From assembly GCA_030431455.1 (NCBI GenBank), contig JAUIJE010000006.1, positions 411,182-475,181 on the forward strand: a stretch of DNA of 64,000 nt, in the 5' to 3' direction. Below are positions 53,428-62,568 of the stretch, piece after piece. Source of the stretch: a bacterium (lineage in GTDB: Bacteria; Myxococcota; UBA727; JAUIJE01). The position numbers and the translations under genes were made by a program. Position 1 is the stretch's first letter. Every line of letters begins with the position of its first letter. The notes under the pieces were generated by a model. That model was not told where the DNA came from and made no database searches. It saw nothing but the letters and a program-made list of their open reading frames with translations.

Positions 53428-54762
53428 ACAAGCCTCGACACCGTCCCCGACACCGCACGCCACGCCGTGCCGAAGGGCGCACCATCTGCGCGCGCCCCGC
53501 TCACCCTCGAGGAGGTCCGGGAGATCGCCCTCGCGTGCGGGGCCGACGACGCCGGGGCGGTGGCCTTGGGCGACCCGCGGTTGGCGGAAGATCGGCCCTA
53601 CATCCGCCACGCGCTCCCCGGGGCGCAGACCTTGGTGGGGCTGGTGCTGCGCATGCACCCCGACGACGTGCGCAGCCCGGCGCGGAGCGTGGCCAACCGG
53701 GAGTTTCACCGCACGGGCGAGGAAGTGGACGAGGTCGCCCAGCGGGTGGCGGTGGCCCTGTCGCGTCGCGGGCACCGCTCGATCAACCCCGCGATGGCCT
53801 TTCCCATGGAGATGTCCGCGTTCCCGGGGCGGTCTTGGATCGTGTCCCACAAACGCTTGGCCGAAGCGTGCGAGCTCGGCAAAATGGGACTGCACCGCAA
53901 TGTGATTCACCCGCGGTTCGGGTCGTTCATCCTGCTCGGCGCGGTGATCACCGAGGCCCGGCTCGAGGGACGCGCCGCCCCCCTCGACCTCAACCCGTGC
54001 TTCACCTGCAAGCTCTGTGTCGCCGCCTGTCCGGTGGGGGCCATCGAGCCCGACGGGACCTTTCGGTTCTCGGCTTGCTACGACCACAACTACCGGGAGT
54101 TCATGACCGGCTTTGCGGACTTTGTCGAAACCATCGCGGAGAGCAAGTCGCGCCAGGCCCTGCGGGACCGCTTGCCCCAAAACGAGATCGCTTCCATGTG
54201 GCAATCGCTCTCCTACAAGCCCAACTACAAAGCCGCGTATTGCGTCGCGGTCTGCCCCGCGGGGGACGAGGTCATCGCCCCCTTTGCCCAGGACCGGGCC
54301 GCATACCTGGCCGACACCCTCAAGCCGCTCACCGACGCCACCGAGACCGTGTACGTGGTCGAGGGGTCGGACGCCGAGGCGCACGCCCGTCGTCGCTTTC
54401 CCCACAAACCCCGCCGGGTGATTCGCTCCAGCCTGCGCCCCACCCGGGCAGAGACATTCTTTTCCTCGATCCCCCTCACGTTCCAGCGCGGGCCGGCCCG
54501 GGGGTGGCGGGCGACGTTCCATTTTGACCTCGAGGGCGACGACGGGCCCGTGCGGCACACCGTGCGCATCGACGACGGCGCCCTGGAGACCGAGGCCGGC
54601 CTTTCGGGCACCCCCGACGTGGTGGTGCGGGCCCGGGGCCAGGATTGGATCGATGTGGTCACCGGCCGGCGCCACCCGGTGTGGCTGGTGCTGACGCGAC
54701 GACTGCGCGTCACCGGGCGGCTCTCGTGGCTCGGCCGGTTCGCCAAGTGTTTTCCCCGTTGA
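53413..54762 (+). CDS. 4Fe-4S reductase (QueG-like) fused to SCP2 sterol-carrier domain
   Basis: 449 residues. The N-terminal 200 resemble epoxyqueuosine-reductase-like/ferredoxin-domain proteins. The first cluster is CFTCKLCVAACPVGA (CxxCxxCxxxCP), and a second Cys group is YCVAVCPAGDEV. Residues about 355-445 form an SCP2 lipid-binding domain (ATFHFDLEGDDGPVRHTVRI, PDVVVRARGQDWIDVVTGR). The pairing suggests redox chemistry on a lipid or hydrophobic substrate. It is induced from a TetR site on its start codon. An SDR gene follows 25 bases later. Confidence 0.82.
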   Translation: MMTIITSLDTVPDTARHAVPKGAPSARAPLTLEEVREIALACGADDAGAVALGDPRLAEDRPYIRHALPGAQTLVGLVLRMHPDDVRSPARSVANREFHRTGEEVDEVAQRVAVALSRRGHRSINPAMAFPMEMSAFPGRSWIVSHKRLAEACELGKMGLHRNVIHPRFGSFILLGAVITEARLEGRAAPLDLNPCFTCKLCVAACPVGAIEPDGTFRFSACYDHNYREFMTGFADFVETIAESKSRQALRDRLPQNEIASMWQSLSYKPNYKAAYCVAVCPAGDEVIAPFAQDRAAYLADTLKPLTDATETVYVVEGSDAEAHARRRFPHKPRRVIRSSLRPTRAETFFSSIPLTFQRGPARGWRATFHFDLEGDDGPVRHTVRIDDGALETEAGLSGTPDVVVRARGQDWIDVVTGRRHPVWLVLTRRLRVTGRLSWLGRFAKCFPR

Positions 54763-54787
54763 GCCCAGAACAGGGCCGGAGGTAGTC

Positions 54788-55621
54788 ATGTCCAGCACAG
54801 AGATGGTTCGGGTCCCGGGGGCGCGGGTGCGCCAACGACTGCAGTCTCATTACGGCCCGTGGGCGGTGGTCACCGGGGCCTCTGACGGCATCGGGCGCGC
54901 CTTCGCCGAGCAGCTCGCGGCCGGGGGTGTGTCGGCGGTGCTCGTGGCCCGGCGCGCCGCGGTGCTCGAACGGTTGGCCGCACAGCTGAGACGGCTGGAC
55001 GTCGCGGTGCGGGTGGTGCCCGCGGACCTGTCCGACGTCGACGCGGTGCGGGCGGTGGACGAGGCCACCCGCGATCTCGACGTGGGGTTGGTGGTGGCGG
55101 CGGCGGGCTTCGGGACCTCGGGGCCGATGCTGGGCAATGCCCTCGACGTCGAGCTCAACCTCGTCGACGTCAACTGCCGCGCGGTGGCGGCCCTGGCCCA
55201 CGTGTTCGGCGCGCGTTTGCAGCGACGCGGGCGGGGTGGGTTGGTGCTGTTGAGTTCGTTGGTGGCGTTTCAGGGGGTGCCGCGGGCGGCCAACTACGCG
55301 GCCACCAAAGCGTATGTACAGACATTGGCCGAGGGGTTGCGCGTCGAGCTCGGGCCCGCCGGCGTCGACGTGGTGGCCTGCGCGCCGGGGCCGGTGTCGT
55401 CCGGCTTCGCGGCCCGGGCGGACATGGACCTGGGCAACGCCGCGTCGCCGATGCTGGTGGCGGAGCAGACCTTGGCCCGGTTGGGCCGGAGCGCGACGGT
55501 GCGGCCCGGGTGGCTGGCCAAGTTCCTCATGGGTACATTGGCATTGTTGCCCCGGGCGGGCAAGGTCTGGGTCATGACCCGGGTGATGCGCGGCATGACC
55601 ACACACCAGGGCGCGGCCTGA
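54788..55621 (+). CDS. Short-chain dehydrogenase/reductase
   Basis: 277 residues. TGASDGIGRAFAEQL is the NAD(P)-binding TGxxxGxG, and the catalytic Ser and YAATK motif follow at VLLSSLVAF and ANYAATKAYVQ. A hydrophobic C-terminus (LMGTLALLPRAGKVW) is like 17-beta-hydroxysteroid-dehydrogenase-type SDRs and may bind membranes. Ribosome site GGAGG. Together with the SCP2 fusion and TetR it suggests a lipid or steroid-like substrate. Confidence 0.92.
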   Translation: MSSTEMVRVPGARVRQRLQSHYGPWAVVTGASDGIGRAFAEQLAAGGVSAVLVARRAAVLERLAAQLRRLDVAVRVVPADLSDVDAVRAVDEATRDLDVGLVVAAAGFGTSGPMLGNALDVELNLVDVNCRAVAALAHVFGARLQRRGRGGLVLLSSLVAFQGVPRAANYAATKAYVQTLAEGLRVELGPAGVDVVACAPGPVSSGFAARADMDLGNAASPMLVAEQTLARLGRSATVRPGWLAKFLMGTLALLPRAGKVWVMTRVMRGMTTHQGAA

Positions 55622-56362
55622 TCACACGCCGTCGAGGTAGCGATCGAGGGGGGCGAGCCCTTCGAGCAGGGCTTCGCTGTGAGCGGGGGCGAGGGTGTGA
55701 ATGCGATCGCGTTCGCGATCCAGACGGTCGCGCAACGCGGCCAGAGACGCGTCGTTCTCGGCGGTGTCCCGGGAAAAGAGCCACGTCGCCCCGTTGAGCT
55801 CGCCTTCGCTGGTGGCGCTGGCGCTGTCGCCCATGAACAGCACCCCCGCGCTGAGATACACGGTGTGGCCGGCGGTGTGACCGGGCAACGCGAACACCTC
55901 CACGGTGCGGTAACCGAAGCCGTACACCTCGCCGTCGGCCACGGGCACATCGATGTCAAGCCCGGTGGCTTCTGGTTCGTCAAAATTGGGGAAAGGTCGC
56001 TCGGGGTTCTGTTCGCCGGTGATCAGCGGGCGCTCCTCGGGGCGGGCGTAGAGCGGGGCGTCGAACTGGGCCGCCCCGCCGATGTGGTCGGGGTGGCCGT
56101 GGGTGATGAACACCGCGGCCACGTCGTCGGCGGTGCGGTCGAGGTCCGCGAGGGCGTCGAGAATGGGACCCGCGTCCTCGTCGAGCCCGGTGTCGATGAG
56201 CACGACCCGGCCGTCGCCGCTGTCGATGATGTAGGCCTGCGAGCCCCCGGCCCCGTCGTAGGTCACGGGTTGGACCAGGCCATCGGCGAGGCTGCCGCCC
56301 ATGGGGGCAGCCACGTCGCACGCGGTGAGGAGGGTCAGGGTGGTGAGCAACAGGATGCGCAT
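55622..56362 (-). CDS. Metallo-beta-lactamase-fold lipoprotein
   Basis: 246 residues. Signal peptide with lipobox LTAC at residues 12-15. The metal site is intact: THGHPDHIGG (HxHxDH), LPGHTAGH, GDSA and APAHSE. It is an exported, lipid-anchored hydrolase of the glyoxalase-II-like/beta-lactamase superfamily. The gene follows the ThrE-type exporter on the same strand with a 30-base gap. The substrate is unknown. Confidence 0.88.
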   Translation of the reverse strand: MRILLLTTLTLLTACDVAAPMGGSLADGLVQPVTYDGAGGSQAYIIDSGDGRVVLIDTGLDEDAGPILDALADLDRTADDVAAVFITHGHPDHIGGAAQFDAPLYARPEERPLITGEQNPERPFPNFDEPEATGLDIDVPVADGEVYGFGYRTVEVFALPGHTAGHTVYLSAGVLFMGDSASATSEGELNGATWLFSRDTAENDASLAALRDRLDRERDRIHTLAPAHSEALLEGLAPLDRYLDGV

Positions 56363-56392
56363 GGGACCTCAGACGCCGGGGGCGGGGGTTGG

Positions 56393-57619
56393 TTACACCG
56401 GCAGGCGGCGGGGGGACACGATGGTGTGGGCCAAGAGCATGCCCGCGACGATGGCCACCGCGGTGAAGAACATCGAGACCGCGGTCTGCACCCCGAGGAG
56501 CGTTTGCTGGTCGGCGAGGGCGAGCATGCTCCGGTAGCCCACCGAGCCGGGCACGAGCAGAATGATCGAGGGGACCAGCGGCACCACCGCGGGTACCGAG
56601 AACCACCGTGCCATGGCATTGGAAAACGCGGTGGCGAGCAACGCGCCCCCGAGGGCGCCGAGGTCTTGGCCGAGCAACGACGTGGCCCACACCGTGCCCC
56701 AGAACGACAGCGCGGAGGCCAGCAACGCGGCCGGAACCCAGCGGCGGGGCACGCGCAGGAGCAGGCACAGGCCGAGGCCGGCGCCGAGCAGGGCGGCGGA
56801 TTGCCAGCCGGTGCTGGCGGGGGCCAAGCCCGACGAGACCGGCGCGGTGAACAGCAACGGGGCAAGCCGGCTGGCCACGGCGGCGCCCACCCCGAGTTGC
56901 AGGAGGACGAGGGCGGCGGCGGTGAGGCGTGAGGTGCCGGCGGCGAGGTTGCCGGTGGACAGCTCGGCCACCGCGGTGGTCAGGGTGAAGCCGGGGAACA
57001 ACACGATGAGCCCCCCGAGGACGATGACATCGGCGTCGAGGCCCGCGCCCGCCGAGGTCGCCGCCGCGCTCAACGACGCACCCAACGACGCGAGCAAGAA
57101 CCACGACCGGCGCAGCGAGGGCCGGTCGACGAGGAGGCGTTCGCCCCAGCCGGCCAAAAAGCCCACCACCGCGGCCACCGCGACCTCGCCCACGCCGCCG
57201 CCGAAGGCGGCCGCGACCGCCCCGGGCACCAAGGCGAGCGCGGCCAGGGTCGGCCATGCGCCGTAGACCGGCGGGCTCTCGCCGATGCGGCGCCGCAGGT
57301 CGGCGAGGCCGGTGGGGTTGGCCTCTTCGGGCAGGGCACAAAGCTCGTCGACGAGGTCGTCAAGCCGGGCGAGGCGGGCGAGATCGACCTCGCACGGGGT
57401 CACGCGCATGACCCGCGTGTCGTCGGGGGCAAACCCCAAGATCAGCGCGGTGGGGGTGGCGAACACCGAGGCCTCGACGCCGAGCGCGGCCGCGGCGACG
57501 TCCACCGAGTCTTCGATGCGGTGGGCCGCGGCCCCCGCCTCGTGCAGCGCGCGGGCGAGATCGGCGAGCACATCGCGCCAGGCGTGGGGGGAGGACCCGG
57601 GGGGAACAGCGGCGGCCAT
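56393..57619 (-). CDS. ThrE-type threonine/serine exporter (DUF1212/ThrE_2)
   Basis: 408 residues. The N-terminal about 115-residue cytosolic part (ALHEAGAAAHRIEDSVDVAA) is followed by five and then five hydrophobic segments, the ThrE plus ThrE_2 layout. Motifs include LVPGAVAAAFGGG, LFPGFTLTTAVAELSTGN and AVVPLVPSIILLVPG. In Corynebacterium the family exports Thr and Ser. Length is normal for a one-chain form. Confidence 0.88.
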   Translation of the reverse strand: MAAAVPPGSSPHAWRDVLADLARALHEAGAAAHRIEDSVDVAAAALGVEASVFATPTALILGFAPDDTRVMRVTPCEVDLARLARLDDLVDELCALPEEANPTGLADLRRRIGESPPVYGAWPTLAALALVPGAVAAAFGGGVGEVAVAAVVGFLAGWGERLLVDRPSLRRSWFLLASLGASLSAAATSAGAGLDADVIVLGGLIVLFPGFTLTTAVAELSTGNLAAGTSRLTAAALVLLQLGVGAAVASRLAPLLFTAPVSSGLAPASTGWQSAALLGAGLGLCLLLRVPRRWVPAALLASALSFWGTVWATSLLGQDLGALGGALLATAFSNAMARWFSVPAVVPLVPSIILLVPGSVGYRSMLALADQQTLLGVQTAVSMFFTAVAIVAGMLLAHTIVSPRRLPV

Positions 57620-57792
57620 GGGCCCACGGTATTGCGATCGCGCGGCGCGTCAAGCCCAGCGAGATCTCGCGGGATGAAAAATATCAATATAAAACAGTCG
57701 GTTACGATGGCTGACGGGGCTCGCCGCAACCGCGCGGAGGCTGTGCCGATATGTAGGACAACACAACACACCTCAACACACCGGAGTGCCCC
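57620..57792. promoter_or_regulatory. Divergent intergenic region with AT-rich patch
   Basis: Bases about 57673-57700 (GATGAAAAATATCAATATAA and onward) are far more AT-rich than the surroundings and may hold the promoter for the rightward gene. The rest shows nothing clear apart from a GGAG ribosome site near 57782. Confidence 0.45.
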
Positions 57793-58560
57793 ATGACCAG
57801 TCTCGCCCGTGCCGCTTTTGTCCGCGCCGTCAGCAACGATCACCGGGGCCTGGTCAGCCGCGCCGACGCCGAGCGCATCCTCGAAGGGGCCCTGACCGAC
57901 ATCACGACCTCCGACGCCCCGCAGGCCGCGTTCGACAACGCCGCCCGCTACGTCAGCGCGAGCCGGTCTCTGCTCGGCACCGACGCCCACGCCAGCGCCA
58001 CCCTCAACACCTTCTCGGGGGCGGGCGCCTCGGCGGTGTTGGCCCGCCTCGAAGCGTTGACCGGCCAGACCCAGCTGCCGCAGGTGGTGGAAAAAGCGTT
58101 CGCCGACTTGGTCGAGTACGACGAGCTCGGCGTCACCGGGCCGATCAGCCTGTCCAACGTGCAGGGCAATGCCACTGCGGGGTTCTCCTTCGACTACAAG
58201 GTGGGGGACACCAGCGGGCAGGCCTTCGCCGCGAAGTTTGACGGGGCCTGGATCTTGTCCCCGATCAAACTGACCGCCGCCGACGTCGACGCCGCCACCA
58301 ACGCGATGCGCAACTACTTCGACAGCTACTGGGTCACCGACCTGCGCAGCGACTGGGGCCTGAGCGACGCGGAGATCGACGACATGCGCGCCGCGATCAC
58401 CGTCGACGGCTTCGTGTGGCCGGCCAACCCCGACCCCATCGGCATCGCCGACAGCTACCCGGTGGCGTTGTCGTTCAACAATCCCACTGGATCGGATCAC
58501 GGGTTCTGGGCCGGCTACAACCCCGCCACCGGCGACAGCGACGCCGGCGACTTCAACTAG
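57793..58560 (+). CDS. Hypothetical protein with the RAD-type N-terminal motif
   Basis: 255 residues, no signal peptide. Its N-terminus (AFVRAVSNDHRGLVSRADAE) closely matches the start of the P-domain protein at 24152-26863 (FAQQLAADGVVTRADVDQL), sharing the F..A...D..G.V.RAD pattern. The rest has no known family but looks mixed alpha/beta, with Asp-rich C-terminal NPATGDSDAGDFN. Ribosome site GGAG. Confidence 0.68.
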   Translation: MTSLARAAFVRAVSNDHRGLVSRADAERILEGALTDITTSDAPQAAFDNAARYVSASRSLLGTDAHASATLNTFSGAGASAVLARLEALTGQTQLPQVVEKAFADLVEYDELGVTGPISLSNVQGNATAGFSFDYKVGDTSGQAFAAKFDGAWILSPIKLTAADVDAATNAMRNYFDSYWVTDLRSDWGLSDAEIDDMRAAITVDGFVWPANPDPIGIADSYPVALSFNNPTGSDHGFWAGYNPATGDSDAGDFN

Positions 58561-58859
58561 TGTCCAGCGACGAGACGCCCGATGGGGCGCTCATCGTGGC
58601 CCTGGCGAGCGCACGGCATCTTCGATTTTGAGATGCGCTCTAATAAAGTCCGCCCAGGGGGCGCTCCTCCCCCCTTTCGGTCCTCACGCGTCAAACGCTC
58701 AGCGATGTCGGCTGGCCATGGCCAGGCCGCAGGCATGGCTTGCCCCCGCGCAGACGCTGCCGTGCTCCAGGCGGCGCCGCCGGGTGGGTCGGGTTCCGCG
58801 AAGGGGCGCGGGTTCGGGATCTGGCGGACTGGGTCGATGGGAATCCGCGGAGCCCAGCG
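58561..58859. other. Intergenic 299 bases with an AT patch and a G/C-run repeat
   Basis: No gene is seen. An AT-rich stretch (CGATTTTGAGATGCGCTCTA, about 58622-58641, then AATAAAGTCC) may be a promoter. AGGGGG...CCCCCCT followed by TTTCGGTCCTCACG (58659-58689) echoes the element after the DUF819 gene. A GGAG ribosome site leads into the next gene. Confidence 0.4.
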
Positions 58860-59486
58860 ATGACCCAGAATCCCGAAGACCTATCGCCCGAGCTTGTCGA
58901 GCTGTTCGCCACCAAGGCGCCGCACGCCCGGGACGAAGACCCGCGTTCGCTGCTCGAGTGGGCGCGCGAACTGCGCGAAGCCGCGCTCACCGACGAGCTG
59001 AGCGGGCTGGTCAACCGGCGCGGGCTCTACGCGGCGTTGGAGGCCGAACAGAACGCGGTGTCGGCCGGCCAACGCGCCAGTGCACTGTTGGTGGTCGACA
59101 TCGACCACCATCGCGAGATCGCGCGCAGCTACGGGCCGGCGGGGGCGGACGAGGTGGTGGCGGCGTTTGGCGACGTCGCCCGCGGCTTCTTGCGGGCCAT
59201 GGACGTGTCGGGGCGTTGGGACCCCGCGCGGTTTTTGGTGGTGCTGCCCCATTGTCCGCTCGACGGGGCCGAGTCGGTGGCGATTCGGCTCGGCCGGGAG
59301 TTCGCCCGGTTGTTGGTGGCGGGAACGCGCGACGGCGTCGAGGAACACATCGCGTTGAGCCTCAGCGTCGGGGCCACGCGGTTTTTTCCGGGTCAAGAGG
59401 CGAGCGCGGCGGTGGCCCGGGCCAAGGCGGGCGTCGACCGCGCGCACGCGCTCGGGGTGGGGCAGGTGGTCACGACCCCGCGCTGA
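58860..59486 (+). CDS. GGDEF-like protein with degenerate active site
   Basis: 208 residues. The overall GGDEF fold is kept (LTDELSGLVNRRGLYAALE, VVDIDHHREIARSYG, late SVGATRFFPGQEAS). The signature loop reads DPARF (about 121-125) instead of GGDEF, so it cannot make c-di-GMP and may bind a partner or nucleotide. GGAG precedes the ATG. It overlaps the convergent kinase-like gene by 17 bases. Confidence 0.82.
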   Translation: MTQNPEDLSPELVELFATKAPHARDEDPRSLLEWARELREAALTDELSGLVNRRGLYAALEAEQNAVSAGQRASALLVVDIDHHREIARSYGPAGADEVVAAFGDVARGFLRAMDVSGRWDPARFLVVLPHCPLDGAESVAIRLGREFARLLVAGTRDGVEEHIALSLSVGATRFFPGQEASAAVARAKAGVDRAHALGVGQVVTTPR

Positions 59487-60426
59487 TCGAACCCACCGCC
59501 TCGGCCAGCGCTTGGAGCAACAGGCCGGGGGCGAATGGTTTGGCCAACATCACGTGCTCGTCCAGCCAGCGCGGCGGGTGCCGGTCGCCGGTCACAAACA
59601 CGAAGCGCTCGTCGGGCCACCGGGCCCGGCGCTCCTCGAGCACCCGGCGGCCACCCCCGCAGGGCATCTCCACGTCGCACACGACCACGTCGTGCGCCTC
59701 GTCGGTGACGGCGGCGGCTTCTTCGGGGCCCGGGTAGTGGGCCACGAGCATGCCCGCGCGCTGCAACAGCCGGACGGTGGCGGCGCGCACGCGCTCGTCG
59801 TCCTCGACCACGAGCGCCCGGCGCCCCCGGAGCTGGGGCCAGGCCCGGGGGTCGTCCACCGGCACCGCGTGGGAGGGGAACCCGGTGGCGAAGACCCGCA
59901 GGCGGTGCAGCACTTCGGTGGCGCGGTGGCCGGCGTCGACGATGTCGGTCAGGGCCGGGGAGGGCCCGACGTCGGTGAGCAGAGCAGTGGCATTGGTGAG
60001 GACCACGGTGAGCTGGTTGCTCAACTCATGGGCGAGCCGCTCTGCGGTCTCTTTGTCGCCGACGCGGGGGAGCTCGACAATCGTGCACAGCGCGTGGCGC
60101 ACCGACCCCTCGGTCGAGCGCACGACCTCGGTCCGGAACAGCCATTGGCGAAGCTGGCCCGCGACCAGGGCCCGGGCCTCGGTGTGGCCGATGGGGTCGT
60201 GGCCGAGCGCGTCGAACAAGGTGTCCTGCAGGCGCGCTTGGTCGTCGGGGTGCACGTGGTCGAGCAACGTGTGGTGGCTGGGCGCGAGGCTTCCCGGCGC
60301 GGCGTCGAGGAGGCGGAAGAGCTGGTCTGACCACGTCATCACACCGCTGGGTTCCCACACGAACGCGCCGACGCGGGCCACGGCCGCGACATCCTCGAAC
60401 ACCGGGTGAGCTGCTGCATCTGCCAA
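59470..60426 (-). CDS. PAS-HisKA-like-receiver hybrid without an ATPase domain
   Basis: 318 residues from TTG 60426, which follows GGAGG by 7 bases. A PAS-like N-terminus (FVWEPSGVMTWSDQLFRLL, HVHPDDQARLQDTL) is followed by a dimerisation helix with an H-box-like RLAHELSNQLTVV. There is no HATPase region. A receiver domain with the Asp in VVVCDVEMP and AKPF near the end completes it. It may accept phosphate from another kinase. Confidence 0.8.
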   Translation of the reverse strand: MADAAAHPVFEDVAAVARVGAFVWEPSGVMTWSDQLFRLLDAAPGSLAPSHHTLLDHVHPDDQARLQDTLFDALGHDPIGHTEARALVAGQLRQWLFRTEVVRSTEGSVRHALCTIVELPRVGDKETAERLAHELSNQLTVVLTNATALLTDVGPSPALTDIVDAGHRATEVLHRLRVFATGFPSHAVPVDDPRAWPQLRGRRALVVEDDERVRAATVRLLQRAGMLVAHYPGPEEAAAVTDEAHDVVVCDVEMPCGGGRRVLEERRARWPDERFVFVTGDRHPPRWLDEHVMLAKPFAPGLLLQALAEAVGSISAGS

Positions 60427-60515
60427 TGAACAACCTCCGAGACGAATATACGAGAGCTGTCCTAAGCTGTGTGCGCAACCGGGGAAAAAGCAAACATCCC
60501 CGTCGGGGGAGGCCG

Positions 60516-61087
60516 ATGAGCACGCGCACACCGCCCAGCCGGGTCACCGCCCACATGGCCATGAGCCTGGATGGCTTCATCGCGCGCCGGGACGGGGCCG
60601 TCGACTGGATGGAGACGAACGACCAGTTCGACGACGGGGACGAGATGGACGAGGGCTTCGTGGAGGCGTTCTTGGCCTCCATCGATTGCTACGTGATGGG
60701 CGCGCGCACCTACGAAACCGCATTGGCATTTGATGAGCAGGGCGCGGGTGGGCCTACGGGGACAAACCGACGGTGGTGTTGACCAGCCGGGGTTTGCCCC
60801 AGATCCGCGACACCGTGCGTTTTTACGACGGAGACCTCGCGCATTTGGTGAATGAGCAGCTGCGCCCGCGGCACACCCACATCTGGCTGGTGGGGGGCCC
60901 CGCGGTGATCGGCGCGGCTCTGCGCGCGGGGCTGGTCGACGAGGTTCGGGTGTCGGTGCTGCCGGTGTTGATCGGCGCGGGCATTCCGTTTTTTCAAGGA
61001 ATGACACAGGATGTCCGGTTGCATCTCACCGAGGTGAAGGCCTACCAGAACGGGATGGTCGAGATGTGTCACGAGGTCCGCCGCTGA
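60516..61087 (+). pseudogene. RibD/DHFR-like reductase interrupted by a frameshift
   Basis: The frame from ATG 60516 (ribosome site GGGGGAGG) encodes MAMSLDGFIARRDGAVDWME, YVMGARTYETALAF, then shifts after QGAGG at about 60746-60750. The +1 continuation (WAYGDKPTVVLTSRGLP, WLVGGPAVIGAALRAGLVDE) completes the RibD_C domain to 61087. One extra G in the G run at 60746-60748 would restore a 190-residue protein. So this is either a pseudogene, a sequencing or assembly error, or (less likely) a programmed shift. Confidence 0.82.
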
Positions 61088-61152
61088 GCGAGCGCCCGGC
61101 GTGGGTCGGCCCACCCGGGAGCCCGCCGCACAAGCGGTGAAGACCCGCGCGC

Positions 61153-62454
61153 TCAGTCGTGGATGCGGCCGTCCGCCGAGATCCACGTCGGGTGCACAAA
61201 CTGCGCAGCCTGCGAGTAGTCCTCGTAGTCGGGCCCGTGCACGGTGGAGTACCGCTGCAGCGCCGCGCCGTTGCCCACGTTGGTCACGGCGCCGTTGAGC
61301 CCGGGCTGTCGACCGGGCTCTTGCGCCCAGATCTTGGTCGCGCCGGCGACCGCGACGCCGCCGGGCACGCCCGCGGCGGCGAGGCGTGCGGCGATGCGCT
61401 GCTCTTGCGCGGTGCCGCTCCGCGCGTTGGCCGTGCCCGGGGTGGGGCCGGCCTCGAACTGCACCACCACCGGCGCCTGGGCGCGAAACGCGTCCGCCTC
61501 GGCTTGGGTGGGCAGGCGCAGGCCGCGCGCGTTGGCGTAGGCGTGGGCTTCATTGCTGCTGGTCCCGCCCCCGTTTGTGTCCGCGTCGTAGGTCGGGTTG
61601 GACATGAACACATGCCGCCCGTCGCTCAGGCGCACGGGATGAAAGCCTCGCGCTTGCATCTCGTCGACAAGCGCGGCCATCTCCGGGCCTTGGGCGCGCA
61701 GGGCCTCCCGCGTGGCGTCGGCGCGAAAACGAACCGCGCCGCCCTGGGTCTGGACCGTCGAGGGCGCGGGCAGTTCGCTCGTTCCCGACGTGCCCGGCAC
61801 CGGCGGCGGGGTGTCCGGCGCGGCCGCGGGAGGCGGCGCGGCGGTGGGCGCGGCTTGCAGCCGCGCCAATGTTTGTGGATTGGCCACGCCGTTCACGTCG
61901 AGGCCTTGGGCAGTCTGAAACGCGCGGACCGCGCCCTCGGTGGCGGGGCCAAACTGTCCGTCGACGGAGAGGTTCGCGCCGTGCGCGTTGAGCCGCTCTT
62001 GCAGGGTGCGGACCGCGGGCCCGCGCGCGCCCCGTTGCAGGGACACTGCGTCGGCGCCCTGCAGGCCGCTGCTCAGGGCCACGTTCGGCGGCGGGGTGCT
62101 GGGCGCGGCGGGGGCGGTCGGGGTCGGCTCGTGCGCGGGGCGTGGGGGCGCCATCACGTCGACGGGCGCGGCGGGGGCCGGGTCGGGGGCGGACGCGGGC
62201 GCGTTCAGGCGGCCGAGGGTGTTCGGTCCGGCCACGCCGTCGACCACCAAGTTCTCGGCCCGCTGAAACGCCCGCACCGCGGCTTCGGTCTGGGGGCCGA
62301 AGTGACCGTCCACCGCGATGTCGTGCCCGCGGGCGCGCAGCTGGTCCTGCAGGTCGCGGACGTCTTCGCCGCGGGCACCTTGGGACAGGACGGCACGCGA
62401 CGTGGGCGCCGGGTTCGACGTGGGGCGGGGGGTGTTGGCTACGGAGCTGACCAT
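61153..62454 (-). CDS. Protein with two peptidoglycan-binding domains, no signal peptide
   Basis: 433 residues. Two PG_binding_1 domains (about 23-80 and 140-200) share VDGxFGPxTExAVRAFQ. They are separated by Pro/Ala linkers. The C-terminal 180 residues hold an unrecognised domain (HVFMSNPTYDADTN, LPTQAEADAFRAQAP, IWAQEPGRQPGLNGA). No hydrophobic signal is present at the start (SSVANTPRPTSNPAPTSR), so cell-wall access would need a non-Sec route. Ribosome site AGGA. Confidence 0.82.
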   Translation of the reverse strand: MVSSVANTPRPTSNPAPTSRAVLSQGARGEDVRDLQDQLRARGHDIAVDGHFGPQTEAAVRAFQRAENLVVDGVAGPNTLGRLNAPASAPDPAPAAPVDVMAPPRPAHEPTPTAPAAPSTPPPNVALSSGLQGADAVSLQRGARGPAVRTLQERLNAHGANLSVDGQFGPATEGAVRAFQTAQGLDVNGVANPQTLARLQAAPTAAPPPAAAPDTPPPVPGTSGTSELPAPSTVQTQGGAVRFRADATREALRAQGPEMAALVDEMQARGFHPVRLSDGRHVFMSNPTYDADTNGGGTSSNEAHAYANARGLRLPTQAEADAFRAQAPVVVQFEAGPTPGTANARSGTAQEQRIAARLAAAGVPGGVAVAGATKIWAQEPGRQPGLNGAVTNVGNGAALQRYSTVHGPDYEDYSQAAQFVHPTWISADGRIHD

Positions 62455-62568
62455 GATTCCTGCTCGCTTTCCGGGCGCACAGAATGTTTCGAGCCGTGCA
62501 TGAAGGTGTTGCGCACACCCCCTTCCGTCAGTTGACCGAGGCCGGGCCAGCCGGCCCCCCTCGACCCG

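Noticed and set aside
60516..61087. Programmed frameshift
   Set aside because: There is no slippery heptamer with a downstream pseudoknot; only a short G run is seen, so an indel or sequencing error is more likely.
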